From: CS4-C045 sp963844115
GTDB taxonomy: Bacteria > Planctomycetota > Planctomycetia > Pirellulales > UBA7805
Length of the DNA: 64,000 nucleotides
Assembly: GCA_963844115.1 (NCBI GenBank)
Contig: CAWJNN010000068.1
Span: 8,579-72,578, forward strand
Direction of reading: 5' to 3'
Part shown: piece after piece, positions 36,551-45,158 of the stretch
Position numbering within the stretch: position 1 is the stretch's first letter
Layout of the letters: the number at the start of each line of letters is the position of its first letter
Program-made: the position numbers and the translations under genes
The notes under the pieces: generated by a model
Database searches by the model: none
The model's input: the letters and a program-made list of their open reading frames with translations, nothing else
Told to the model about the DNA's origin: nothing

Positions 36551-36808
36551 TTAGAGATTATACCCGAAGAGATCCTCGTCGGCGAATATAATGTTGTCGA
36601 TCACCAGGAGGCCGTAGAGGTAGGATTCACGGTAATGCGACAATAGCATCTGATACAAAACGCCCGCGCCTGCAGCCCCTTGGAATAACGGTCCTAGAGG
36701 AGTGCCGAAAACGACCGCGCCCGTAAAGATGGCTATATCAAAGTCATAAGGACCATCGAGCTGCTTGATTCTGTTTCCCAGTGCGTCACGGGAAACCGGG
36801 GGGACCAA
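36551..36808 (-). CDS. Hypothetical protein, probably 5'-truncated by RAYT copy B
   Basis: About 85 residues from a TTG (36808), but the frame is open upstream to the RAYT copy B boundary at 36842 (LSIGILSNVQTTLVPPVS). The sequence has a Gly/Ala-rich segment GAVVFGTPLGPLFQGAAGAG and ends DEDLFGYNL. I recognise no family. The lack of a good start and the abutting element suggest the 5' end has been removed. Confidence 0.4.
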   Translation of the reverse strand: MVPPVSRDALGNRIKQLDGPYDFDIAIFTGAVVFGTPLGPLFQGAAGAGVLYQMLLSHYRESYLYGLLVIDNIIFADEDLFGYNL

Positions 36809-36841
36809 CGTTGTCTGGACATTGCTGAGTATTCCAATCGA

Positions 36842-37903
36842 CAGAGTGGTTTGGGGTCAGAGCTTCATTAACCATTAGTGTTGATTCCGCGTCCGGGTTT
36901 TGCTAACATGGCGAAATGGCACGACCTCTTCGTATCGAGTATCCGGGAGCGCATTACCATGTGATGTCTCGGGGGAATGAGCGACGTCCGATTGTGCGAG
37001 ATGACGCCGACCGGGAAAAGCGGCTTGATTGGCTGCGTCGCACGGTGGAGACGTACGGCTGGCGTCTGCATGCTTTCGTTTTGATGAAAAACCACGACCA
37101 TTTGTTCGTGGAAACTCCGGAGGCGAATCTTTCCAGAGGGATGCAGTTTCTTAATGGTAGCTAGACCAGCTATTTCAATCGCCGCCATCGAAGATCAGGC
37201 CATCTGTTTCAGGGACGATACAAGGCGCAATTGGTGGAAGAGGAAGGTTATTACCTGGAAGTCAGCAGGTACATTCATCTAAATCCTGTGCGGGTGCCTA
37301 TCGTGGCTCGACCGGAAGAATATCGGTGGAGCAGCTATCCTGGCTATCATTGGTCCGGCAAGACCCTTCCTTGGGTGACGTATAAGAATGTTCTCGGGGA
37401 GTTTAGCCGGAATCTGAAGTCAGCTCGCGCAGCTTATCGGCGTTTCGTACAGGCCGGGGTGCAGATGAAACCGGCTTCTCCCTTTCGTTCTGCATTTGAA
37501 GGGCTGATTGTCGGCGGCGAGGCTTTCGTCGGTCGTATTCAGTCCCTGCTATCCGATAAAGCATCCGATTCTGGCGTTCCTGACATCGAGCGACTGCGGT
37601 CCACGCCCACCCTCGCACAGATCCAAGAAAAGGTATGCGACGAGTTGGCCATCGACCCAAGATGCTGGGCGGCAGGCCGACGTTCGGACGACGCCTCACG
37701 AGCCATCGCATCTTACCTGGCTCGACGCCACTTTGGGTACCGCTCGAAGGATATCGCTGCGGCCTTCGGCTATGCCAGTTCCGGTGGCGTCGGGCAGGCG
37801 GTCAAGCGTGTTGAATCGGGCAATGCTTCTCTGAAAAGAACCAGCCGACGCCTCCTGGGACGTCTCACTAATGGCTAATGAAGCTCTGACCCCAATCCTC
37901 TCC
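36842..37903 (+). mobile_element. RAYT-type IS200/IS605-like element, copy B
   Basis: Same length, ends and internal sequence as copy A (offset 2406 bp); no difference seen by eye. The left flank is the hypothetical gene, the right flank an intergenic region before lpxI. I see no target-site duplication, consistent with single-strand Y1 transposition. Confidence 0.85.
36916..37878 (+). pseudogene. RAYT transposase, amber-interrupted, copy B
   Basis: Identical in translation to copy A, including the in-frame TAG at 37162-37164 and the same HDH and SRYIHLNPV motifs. The shared stop means that either copying happened after the mutation, with transposase supplied elsewhere or by recombination, or the amber codon is read through. 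Confidence 0.82.
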
Positions 37904-38197
37904 GGAATCCTGGAACCCGTTTCGTGTGACGGCCGCCACGTCGACGTGCTGCGCCGCCGTCGTGTCAGATTCACCGCCGCGAGTGCTCATAAAAAAAGTC
38001 CGGAGACCGTGGTGTATCGAGAGTCGCTTAAGGTGGGAAAAAGAAAAGCGACACTTCTGTACTGCAAGAGGCGGGACACGCTAACGACTCATTTTCGCGG
38101 GAAGATCGTCGCCAACGCGCTCTTCTTCTACCTTTCCCTTGCCAACACGCACGGTCTCCGGTTTGTTTCGTCCCCCAGATCAACTCGCGTCACGGGT
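37904..38197. other. Intergenic with long inverted repeat (38000-38161)
   Basis: No gene is supported. Perfect 12-bp arms CCGGAGACCGTG (38000-38011) and CACGGTCTCCGG (38150-38161) are 138 bp apart. Inside, GGTGGGAAAAAGAAAAGCG and CGCTCTTCTTCTACCTTTCCC are imperfectly complementary. The whole could fold as one long hairpin, in the manner of a MITE. Confidence 0.5.
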
Positions 38198-39121
38198 CTA
38201 CGCGGCCTTGCGAGCCGCTAGCGGCTCGTCCAACGCCGTGATGACCAATCGGTTTTTGTTTGCAAATTTGACCACCTTTTCTTGATCCACGATAATCGTT
38301 TTACGGGCCTCAATCGCCAGCACGCGACCTCCCGAGGCGACCATCGTTTGCACCGTTCCCAGCCCCACGGTCGGAACGTCGAAACGCATGTCCTGATTCG
38401 GCTTGGCAACTTTCACCACGGTGAAGCCACCACTGGGACACAGTTCGCCGGCGCGACGCATGCATTCGTCCGTACCCTCAATCGCTTCCACGGCAAGCAC
38501 GGCACGTTCCTTGACAATGACCGACTGTCCGATGTCCAACCGTCCCATCTGTTTTGCCAGCTGCCAGCCAAACTCAATATCGCGCCGCTGCGCCGTTGAA
38601 ATACCTCGACGCGTGAGTTGTCCTTCACGAGCAAGCAACTCCGGCGCAAAATCCGTGGCCGGTTTAAATTCGATCCCGTGGCGGCCGAACAGCGAAACCA
38701 CCGCGGCCAACAGGGTGTCGTCTTTTCGGTCTTTGCTCCCCCCCAGCAAGCGCGGGCTGGCGAGGTATGGATAGAAGTGCCGGATCGTTGTCAGATCGGG
38801 AGCATGACGCAGCCAGAGGCGAGGCTGAAAGAGCTGCTTCTTATGAAATTTACCTGCCATTGTCGCTTTGGTGACGCCGTGCCGGCGGAAATATCGGACG
38901 GCCGTACCCGCGCGGCCGATCCCTACCCACTCGAAATCGTCACAGATTGCTTCCAGCGCTTCTCGATCGGCATGTTCTCGAATACCCAGGCAATAAACGG
39001 CATAACCTTCCCGACGCAGCGCCTCGGCGATGACAACCGGGTACCGGCCCCATCCGGCCAACAGTCCAATTCGGGGCCGTTGGTCGCTGACAACTTCGAT
39101 ATTTAGACGACTATCGCTCAC
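38198..39121 (-). CDS. lpxI: UDP-2,3-diacylglucosamine pyrophosphatase LpxI
   Basis: 307 residues of the DUF1009/LpxI family, which hydrolyses UDP-2,3-diacyl-GlcN to lipid X in lipid A synthesis. Landmarks: RIGLLAGWGRYPVVIAEAL, VGIGRAGTAVRYFRRHGVTK, MAGKFHKKQLF, the C-terminal domain with GQSVIVKERAVLAVEAIEGT, KVAKPNQDMRFDVPTVGLGT and ASGGRVLAIEARKTII. I start at GTG 39119-39121 with GGGGG just upstream; the longer frame to 39241 only translates repeat sequence. It lies downstream of lpxD on the same strand, and both act in lipid A synthesis. Confidence 0.9.
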   Translation of the reverse strand: MSDSRLNIEVVSDQRPRIGLLAGWGRYPVVIAEALRREGYAVYCLGIREHADREALEAICDDFEWVGIGRAGTAVRYFRRHGVTKATMAGKFHKKQLFQPRLWLRHAPDLTTIRHFYPYLASPRLLGGSKDRKDDTLLAAVVSLFGRHGIEFKPATDFAPELLAREGQLTRRGISTAQRRDIEFGWQLAKQMGRLDIGQSVIVKERAVLAVEAIEGTDECMRRAGELCPSGGFTVVKVAKPNQDMRFDVPTVGLGTVQTMVASGGRVLAIEARKTIIVDQEKVVKFANKNRLVITALDEPLAARKAA

Positions 39122-39147
39122 AATTCCCCCGTCGTAAGGTCCCACCG

Positions 39148-39270
39148 GAATGTTGGAGGACGGGAAGAGTGGAATGTTGGAAAACTGGAATATTGGAAAG
39201 ATGAAAAATCGGGGCCACAGCTCCTTCCATCCTTTCACCATTCCATCCTTCCACTATTCCGTCTCGCCGT
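39148..39270. repeat. GGAATGTTGGAA-type repeat with inverted half
   Basis: Left half: GTGGAATGTTGGA, CTGGAATATTGGAAAGATG repeated with variation every 15-16 bp. Right half: the complementary style CTTCCATCCTTTCACCATTCC, so the two halves can pair. It fills the gap between the lpxD stop and the lpxI start. A related array is at 47250-47352. Confidence 0.65.
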
Positions 39271-39279
39271 TTCCCCCAC

Positions 39280-40331
39280 CTAGGCCGCGGACTGATCTCC
39301 CACGTCCCCACCCGGGTCAAGTTTGTTTAGTATTCGCTGCATTGCATGCAGTTGCCGTCTCATTTCGGGCAACCTTCCCAACGCTGCCAGTTGAACCACC
39401 TGCTCTCGCATCGGCGTTGCCGGTATCCCAACGTAGGTCGCGCCGGCCGGAATATCGTTCATCACTCCGGCCATGGCGCCCAATGTCGCGCCGCGCCAAT
39501 TTTCACGTGATCACGGATCCCCACCTGTCCGGCCATCACAACGTAGTCGCCCGTTGTGGAGCTACCGGCGATACCAACCTGCGAGCAGATAAGGTTGTGG
39601 CGTCCGATACGGCAGTTGTGAGCAATCATCACTTGATCGTCGATCTTGGTACCTTCGCCAACGGTTGTCGGCCCGTAGGTGCCTCGATCGATCGTCGTGC
39701 CGGCGCCGATTTCGACGTCGTCTCCTATTTCTACAAAGCCCAACTGGGCCGAGAGGATATGCTTGCCGCTGGACGAGTCGTACCCGAAGCCATGGGCACC
39801 GATCACCACACCCGCATGCAGGATCGAGCGCGAACCGATGATTGAATCCTCGTATAAAACCGAATTAGGAAAAATCGTAACGTAATCGCCGATTCGACAG
39901 CCGGCCATGATGGTTACGCCGCTGTGAATCGTCGAGTGACTGCCGATCTCGACTTCCGGTCCGATGATCACACCGGGATAAATATCAACGTCCTGCCCTA
40001 GCCGGACCGACGAATCGATTCGTGCTTCAGCACTAACTCCGATTCGATGTGTGGCACGGCGTGGCCGAAAGTAGCAAATGATTTTGGCAAACGCCTCATG
40101 AACGTCGTCGACGACGATTCCCGCAACACCCTCCAACGCAATACCGCGCTTCACGACAACGGCCGAAGCATCCGACGCGTGCAGTTCACTGAGCTTGTCG
40201 GGGCCATCCAGTAGCGATATTTCGCCCTGCAGAGCCATTTCGAGCGTGGCCGATCCGGAGATTTCGATTGCCCCGTCACCAAGAATTTCCCCGGCGACCA
40301 GGTGCGCTAATTCGGCCAATTGCGTTGCCAT
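39280..40331 (-). CDS. lpxD: UDP-3-O-acylglucosamine N-acyltransferase LpxD (frameshifted)
   Basis: 350 residues from ATG 40329-40331 with GGAG eleven bases upstream. The N-terminal uridine-binding domain (LAELAHLVAGEILGDGAIEI, AVVVKRGIALEGV) precedes a left-handed beta helix of hexapeptide repeats (IGVSAEARIDSSVRLGQDVD, GVTIMAGCRIGDYVTIFPNS). The catalytic-His region is HAGVVIGAHGFGY and the late helix AHNCRIGRHNLICSQVGIAG. A frameshift at 39488-39499 interrupts the last coil (VKIG then ATLGAMAGVMNDIPAGATYV). It adds the N-linked acyl chain to UDP-3-acyl-GlcN in lipid A synthesis, supporting an LPS-type outer membrane. Confidence 0.9.
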
Positions 40332-40437
40332 ACGATGCAGACTCCTTTCCGCTCGTGGGCCAAGGGTAAATACGGCTTTTGTCAATCTAACCGCAGCCCT
40401 GACAGCAGAGCAATACCGATAGATTGGACGCTTCCTT

Positions 40438-41151
40438 TTACTCCGGAAGCAATGCTAGCAACTCCGTCAATTTATGAATCGCGCCGGTTGAACTGCAACT
40501 CAACTGGCGATTGACCAACATCGCGTGCCAACCTCGCTGCCGAGCGCCCTCGACGTCGTTTCTTGGATCGTCACCGATCATCAAAATCCGATCGGCGCTG
40601 ACACCCAGGCACTGTTCCGCTCGCTGAAAGAACTCGTTTCCGGGTTTACGATATCCGACCTGTGACGAGATGAACCAATGCTGACACGTTTCTAACGAAT
40701 GCAATTGCTTCGCCAGGCATTCCAGTCGGGAATCCAGATTCGACGCTACGCCCAGAATGAAACGTCGCCGTGCGAGCTGTCCCAAGGTCGGACCGACGTC
40801 GTCGTAAACTCGCCAATGATCGGCGAGCGAGAAATGGTCCCATAAGTCGGCGAACAGTTTTTCGAAGTCACCACAAACAATGCCACAAGCATCGACCACT
40901 TCGAAAACATCACCCACGATCGCTCGCCACCGCTCCCGTTCCCTCTGCTCGTCCGTTTCCCAATTGCCAGCGTCCGCGTCGATTGATTCTTGCCGTTGGA
41001 ACGCCAGGGGGAACCGATCCGCGATCGTCGCCTGCGAAAACTCGAAGCCGTGCCGCCGACCGACCTCGTGGTAGATTTCTGCGACTGGGCGATGCGGTCG
41101 AATCAGGGTCCCCACGGCATCAAATACAACGGCTTTGACGTTTGGAAACAT
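40438..41151 (-). CDS. HAD-superfamily hydrolase (subfamily IA, HDHD3/REG-2-like)
   Basis: 237 residues. Motif I is VVFDAVGTLIRPH: the nucleophile Asp is present, but the usual second Asp two residues later is Val, as in HDHD3/REG-2-like and haloacid-dehalogenase-like members. Motif II is GVASNLD, motif III the Lys in VGYRKPGNEFF, motif IV MIGDDPRNDVEGA. With Val in place of the acid/base Asp, ordinary phosphatase activity is uncertain. It precedes lpxD on the minus strand with a gap of about 100 bp. Confidence 0.82.
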   Translation of the reverse strand: MFPNVKAVVFDAVGTLIRPHRPVAEIYHEVGRRHGFEFSQATIADRFPLAFQRQESIDADAGNWETDEQRERERWRAIVGDVFEVVDACGIVCGDFEKLFADLWDHFSLADHWRVYDDVGPTLGQLARRRFILGVASNLDSRLECLAKQLHSLETCQHWFISSQVGYRKPGNEFFQRAEQCLGVSADRILMIGDDPRNDVEGARQRGWHAMLVNRQLSCSSTGAIHKLTELLALLPE

Positions 41152-41177
41152 GTTAGTGCTTTGTCAGGCGTGCTTTG

Positions 41178-41395
41178 ATGAGTAGTCCCGGCGCCGGGAC
41201 TGCCCGTCCAGAACAACGACGGGCAAGAGTGCCCGTCTTACATTTGAGCCATCAATCGATGGCTGACAAAGCACTAGTCGCAGCCTTTCCGCGTGTTACA
41301 AACCGCCTACCATCAATTGTTGAATCCCGGCGCGCCGGGACGGGCGCCGGCACGTCCGAGGATGCCGGCGCCTGCGGCTGGGCGTTCAACGACGT
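41178..41395. repeat. Cluster of REP-like palindromes
   Basis: Several GC-rich inverted motifs: GTCCCGGCGCCGGGAC (41186-41201), alternating GCCCGTC and GACGGGC (41202-41245), TCCCGGCGCGCCGGGA (41325-41340) and a copy of the 17224-type arm (GCCGGCGCCTGCGGCTGGGC). They lie between the 5' side of the HAD gene and the 3' end of rseP. They look like dispersed REP units, plausible substrates of a RAYT transposase. Confidence 0.6.
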
Positions 41396-41418
41396 CACCA
41401 ACGAGGCGTCACGAATAA

Positions 41419-43604
41419 CTAGCCGCCGAAGAAGAACCGATCGACGTCCAAGCCGATCACCACGGCCATCAAGCAAAGAATCAGGGCCAAGCCGGCATAC
41501 GTTAGAGGGATGACGATCTTTTCGCTGACGGGTCGGCGAAAGACGGCCTCCATCAACAAGAAGACCATGTGCCCGCCATCCAGCACCGGAATCGGCAGGA
41601 AATTGACGACGGCCAGGTTGGCACTCAACAACGTCAAAAAGATCAGAAGCGATGCCGGGCCTTCTTTGGCGGATGCACCGGCCGCGTAGGCGATCGTGCC
41701 GGGGCCACCTAACATTTTCCACGAGACGTCGCCCGATATCAGGCGATCGAGAAAACGGAAAACCGCCATCATCCAGTACCTCGTTTCCCACGCTCCCCAA
41801 GAAAGCGCTTCTGAAAACGATTCCGCGCGCAGTTCTCCGGTATCGATGACGAACTTGAATCCCCGCTCAGGATAAAACGAATTGACGTCTCGCTGGGGTA
41901 TCATTTCGACGTCCAAACTTTCCTCACCCCGTGCCACCTCGAACCGGACGGCCGTCTCCGATTGGGTCGACTGGATGGCCCGAAGCCAGCCTGGCCAGCT
42001 GGCACCCTCATCGCCGCCGATCGGCACCGCCTCCAGCGACACGAACGATTCTAATTCCAGCTTTTCCTGGTCTTCATTTGCCGGAACCAATTTCGCTTTA
42101 ACAATCGTGTCGCCGACCCTTAACTTCGACGCAGCGGCGGGCGATCCGGGTTTGATCGAAGCGATGGTCGGTGACACATCGAATGCAATTCCCAGGGACG
42201 CCGCTTCCATGGTTGCCTGCAGATGGCTATACCACTGCGCCTCCCGTAACGTGACTTTGACCGGGACTGTTCTTTTGCGATCAGAATCCGCTTCCGTTCG
42301 CAATAGCTCGATATCAACGTCCTGACCGGCAAGCGATCGCAACTGCTCGGGCAAGTCGATCGGGTCGCCAACGGGCTCGCCATCAATTTTGACCAGCACG
42401 TCGCCGGGCTTGATTTTGCCCTCGGCCGGCGAACCGGGTTGGACCGCCAGCACAGGACTCATCGTCATTTCCAAACCAAAACGCCGAAGCACCGTCGGCG
42501 CAACCTTGACCGTGACGGACTCTTTCAGGGTGCTGGTCGAATTTTTTCGATCCGCCTGGGCGTCGTTCGCAGCAGCCATCGTTTCAAAAGTAATGGATAT
42601 CTCGCGATCCGCATTCCTGGCCAGGGCAGCGGTATAGTCCGCAAAGTCGTTGATCGGTTGTCCGTTCACCGCCACCATGGTTGAACCGCCCGGCACTTGA
42701 GCCTTCACTGCCGCGGCAGGCCAGTTGGGTAACGTGAAGTCTTCATCCGGCAGATCCCGGGTCAGGCCTGGTTCGACGCCGATGATTTTCGAGTTATATA
42801 TCCCCATCGAATCTTCGCGCGGTTTCAGGTCGAGCGTCCTGACGATGACATTGCCGGCTTCGTCTTTGGTTCGCAGTTCGACCGGAAGATCACGGCTCCC
42901 CTTGCTCAACATGACCTCCTGCTTCATGTCCTTCCAGCGTGGATTGACGATGCCGCCGATCTTCAGAAATTCGTCGCCCGGCCGAATGTTGTTCGTCCAG
43001 GCGGAACGACCGGGTGTGGCATAACCGACGACACACTTGATGTACGGTACGCCCAGTCCAAAGGCGATCGACGCGAAGATGAACGCGAAGATCAAGTTCA
43101 TGAGGACACCGGCCGAAATGATCGCCATTCGTTCCCAAACCGGCTGCGCCAGGTAACTGCGCGGATCCATCACGAAGTTTTCTTCTTGCGCACCACTCTG
43201 CGCGTCGCTGTCGCTCGAGTTCGAATCGCCGGCAGCGGCCTGCTCCCGTGCGCGCGCGACATTTCGGCCTGAACGCCGGGGTTATCGTCCTGGCCCAGCA
43301 TCTTGACGTAACCGCCCAGTGGGATCGTCCCGATGCCGTATTCCGTCTCGCCCCACTGCTTGCGCCACAGTGCGGCGGGGAGTTGAATTGCGTACTTCCC
43401 AAAGCCAAGCTTAATAGGAACGTCGAAACCGACGTAGAACTTCTCACACTTCACGCCGCACAGCTTGGCGACAACGAAGTGTCCCAGTTCGTGAACGAAA
43501 ATGACAAAGCCCAATGCCAGTAAGGCGATGCCATAAAAGGGCCAGTTCGCAGGACTGTACCAGGCCCCCAATAAATTCCAGGCCCCCAACAAATTTAGGT
43601 GCAT
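41419..43604 (-). CDS. rseP: Site-2 protease RseP (RIP metalloprotease), frameshifted
   Basis: About 728 residues, longer than the E. coli enzyme of about 450. ATG 43602-43604; first helix WPFYGIALLALGFVIFV carries the zinc motif HELGH. Next come GTIPLGGYVKMLGQDD, a linker with the frameshift at 43248-43260 (in CGCGCGCGC), the MAIISAGVLMNLIFAFIFAS helix, two PDZ-like regions (VVGYATPGRSAWTNNIRPGD; LAVQPGSPAEGKIKPGD), and the third zinc ligand in NFLPIPVLDGGHMV. It cleaves membrane anti-sigma factors or signal remnants. NLLGAW is duplicated in tandem at the N-terminus. The start overlaps the end of dxr by 10 bp, an rseP-dxr pairing seen in many bacteria. Confidence 0.9.
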
Positions 43605-44746
43605 ACCCACCGCAATACCTCCCGGCGTGCCCAGCAATCCAGTTCGATCAAGCGTTCGAGACTGGGTTGCGAATCAAAGTCATGAGTTTCCATCACCGAC
43701 CTGCATGCCGGAACGATGTCCCCAAAAGAAATCTGTCCTTCCAAAAAACCGGCGACGGCGGCTTCGTTGGCCGCATTCAAAACCGCGCCCGCCGTTCCAC
43801 CGGCGCGGGCGGCCTCATGTCCTAATTGTAGAGCTTCAAAGCGATTCAAGTCGGCCGGTTCGAAGTCGAGCTGCAAGGATCGGCTCCAATCCATACGTTC
43901 CGCGATGCCTGTTCGGCGTTCCGGCCAGTTCAAAGCGTACTGGATTGGCATTTTCATGTCCGGCGGACCCAGTTGGGCCATCACGGATCCATCGACAAAT
44001 TCGACCATCGAATGCACGATCGACTGCGGATGAATGACAACTTGGATCTGATCGGGTGACAAGTCGAATAACCAACGGGCCTCGATGATCTCCAATGCTT
44101 TGTTCATCATCGTGGCGGAATCAACCGTGATCTTGGGCCCATGTCCCAGGTGGGATGAGCTAACGCCTGCTCCACCGTGACATCGGCCAGCTGGTCCAAC
44201 GTGTAATTCCGAAAGGGTCCGCCACTGGCTGTTAATACGACACGCTGGACTTCATGGTTCCGCCCGGACTGAAGGGCCTGAAAAACGGCACTATGTTCGC
44301 TGTCTACCGGCAGAATCGTGGCGCCCGTCCGCTGCGCCAGGTCCATCACCAGCGGGCCGGCCATCACCAGTGTCTCTTTATTGGCCAAAGCGACCGTCTT
44401 CCCGGCCTCGACAGCTGCCCAGGTACTGTGCAGACCGGCCTGCGCCGACAATCGCCGCGACAACAACGTCAATTTCCGGGTCGGCGGCAATTCGCGCCGG
44501 GCCGTCCGGACCGACAACCAGCTGGCACGCCTCCGGCAGTCCGCTCCAATCAAATTGATCCCCTGCGTCCGGCTCGGTGGCGGCTACCCACCGCGGCGTA
44601 AATTGGGTCGCTTGTTCCAGCAACAATTCCAGCTTGGTGTGGGCCGACAGAGCTGCGACGTTCAGTGCGCCGTTGGACGCAGCGATCACCTCCAGGGTGT
44701 TACACCCGATACTGCCGGTCGAACCGAGGACGGCGATCTTTTTCAT
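43595..44746 (-). CDS. dxr: 1-deoxy-D-xylulose 5-phosphate reductoisomerase (two frameshifts)
   Basis: About 383 residues. ATG 44744-44746 opens the NADPH site IAVLGSTGSIGCNTLEVI. After a shift at 44436-44448 it continues as GLHSTWAAVEAGKTVALANKE, LPVDSEHSAVFQAL, TASGGPFR and ALAHPTWDMGP. After a second shift at 44134-44142 (one C missing in CCCC) it reads KITVDSATMMNKALEIIEA, HPQSIVHSMVEFVDGS and GAVLNAANEAAVAGFL. All catalytic and metal residues are then in order. It performs the committed step of MEP isoprenoid synthesis and should be essential, so two frameshifts in it argue for sequence error. Confidence 0.92.
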
Positions 44747-45158
44747 AACGCGTCATTCAACATTTCTACGGTATTTCTACGGTGGACGCAGGCGACTGCG
44801 GCTTGTCGTCAAACCACTTTCTGGTGCGGCCCGGATGCGCTGCTTATCTGGCCTCAGCGGGCATCTGGTTGTAACGATCGTAGCCGTCGATGGTGATTGA
44901 TCGATCGATTCGTCAACCGGTTTTCGACCGAGAAATACTGCGAAGATTGGCCGAATCGCCGCGTGCAGAGGCATTTTATGGCGGTCGACCATCAGCGACA
45001 AGGTCGAGTTGGCACGAACAAACGGGGACTTGGACGCTCCAAAATTCGATCACACGTGTATAATGGAACCAGCTTGCGACCTGATCGCCTTTCAGCCAGC
45101 ATCATCTTTCTCGACCTTAGGCGCCCCGCCGGGGTCGGAACAGCCCACGGAAACGCAG
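44747..45158. other. Divergent intergenic region dxr / ftsH
   Basis: About 410 bp with no supported gene. It holds a tandem TTTCTACGGT (44764-44784) and the opposing promoters of dxr and ftsH. The ftsH frame is open from 45009, so some of this may be translated if an earlier start is used. Confidence 0.45.
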
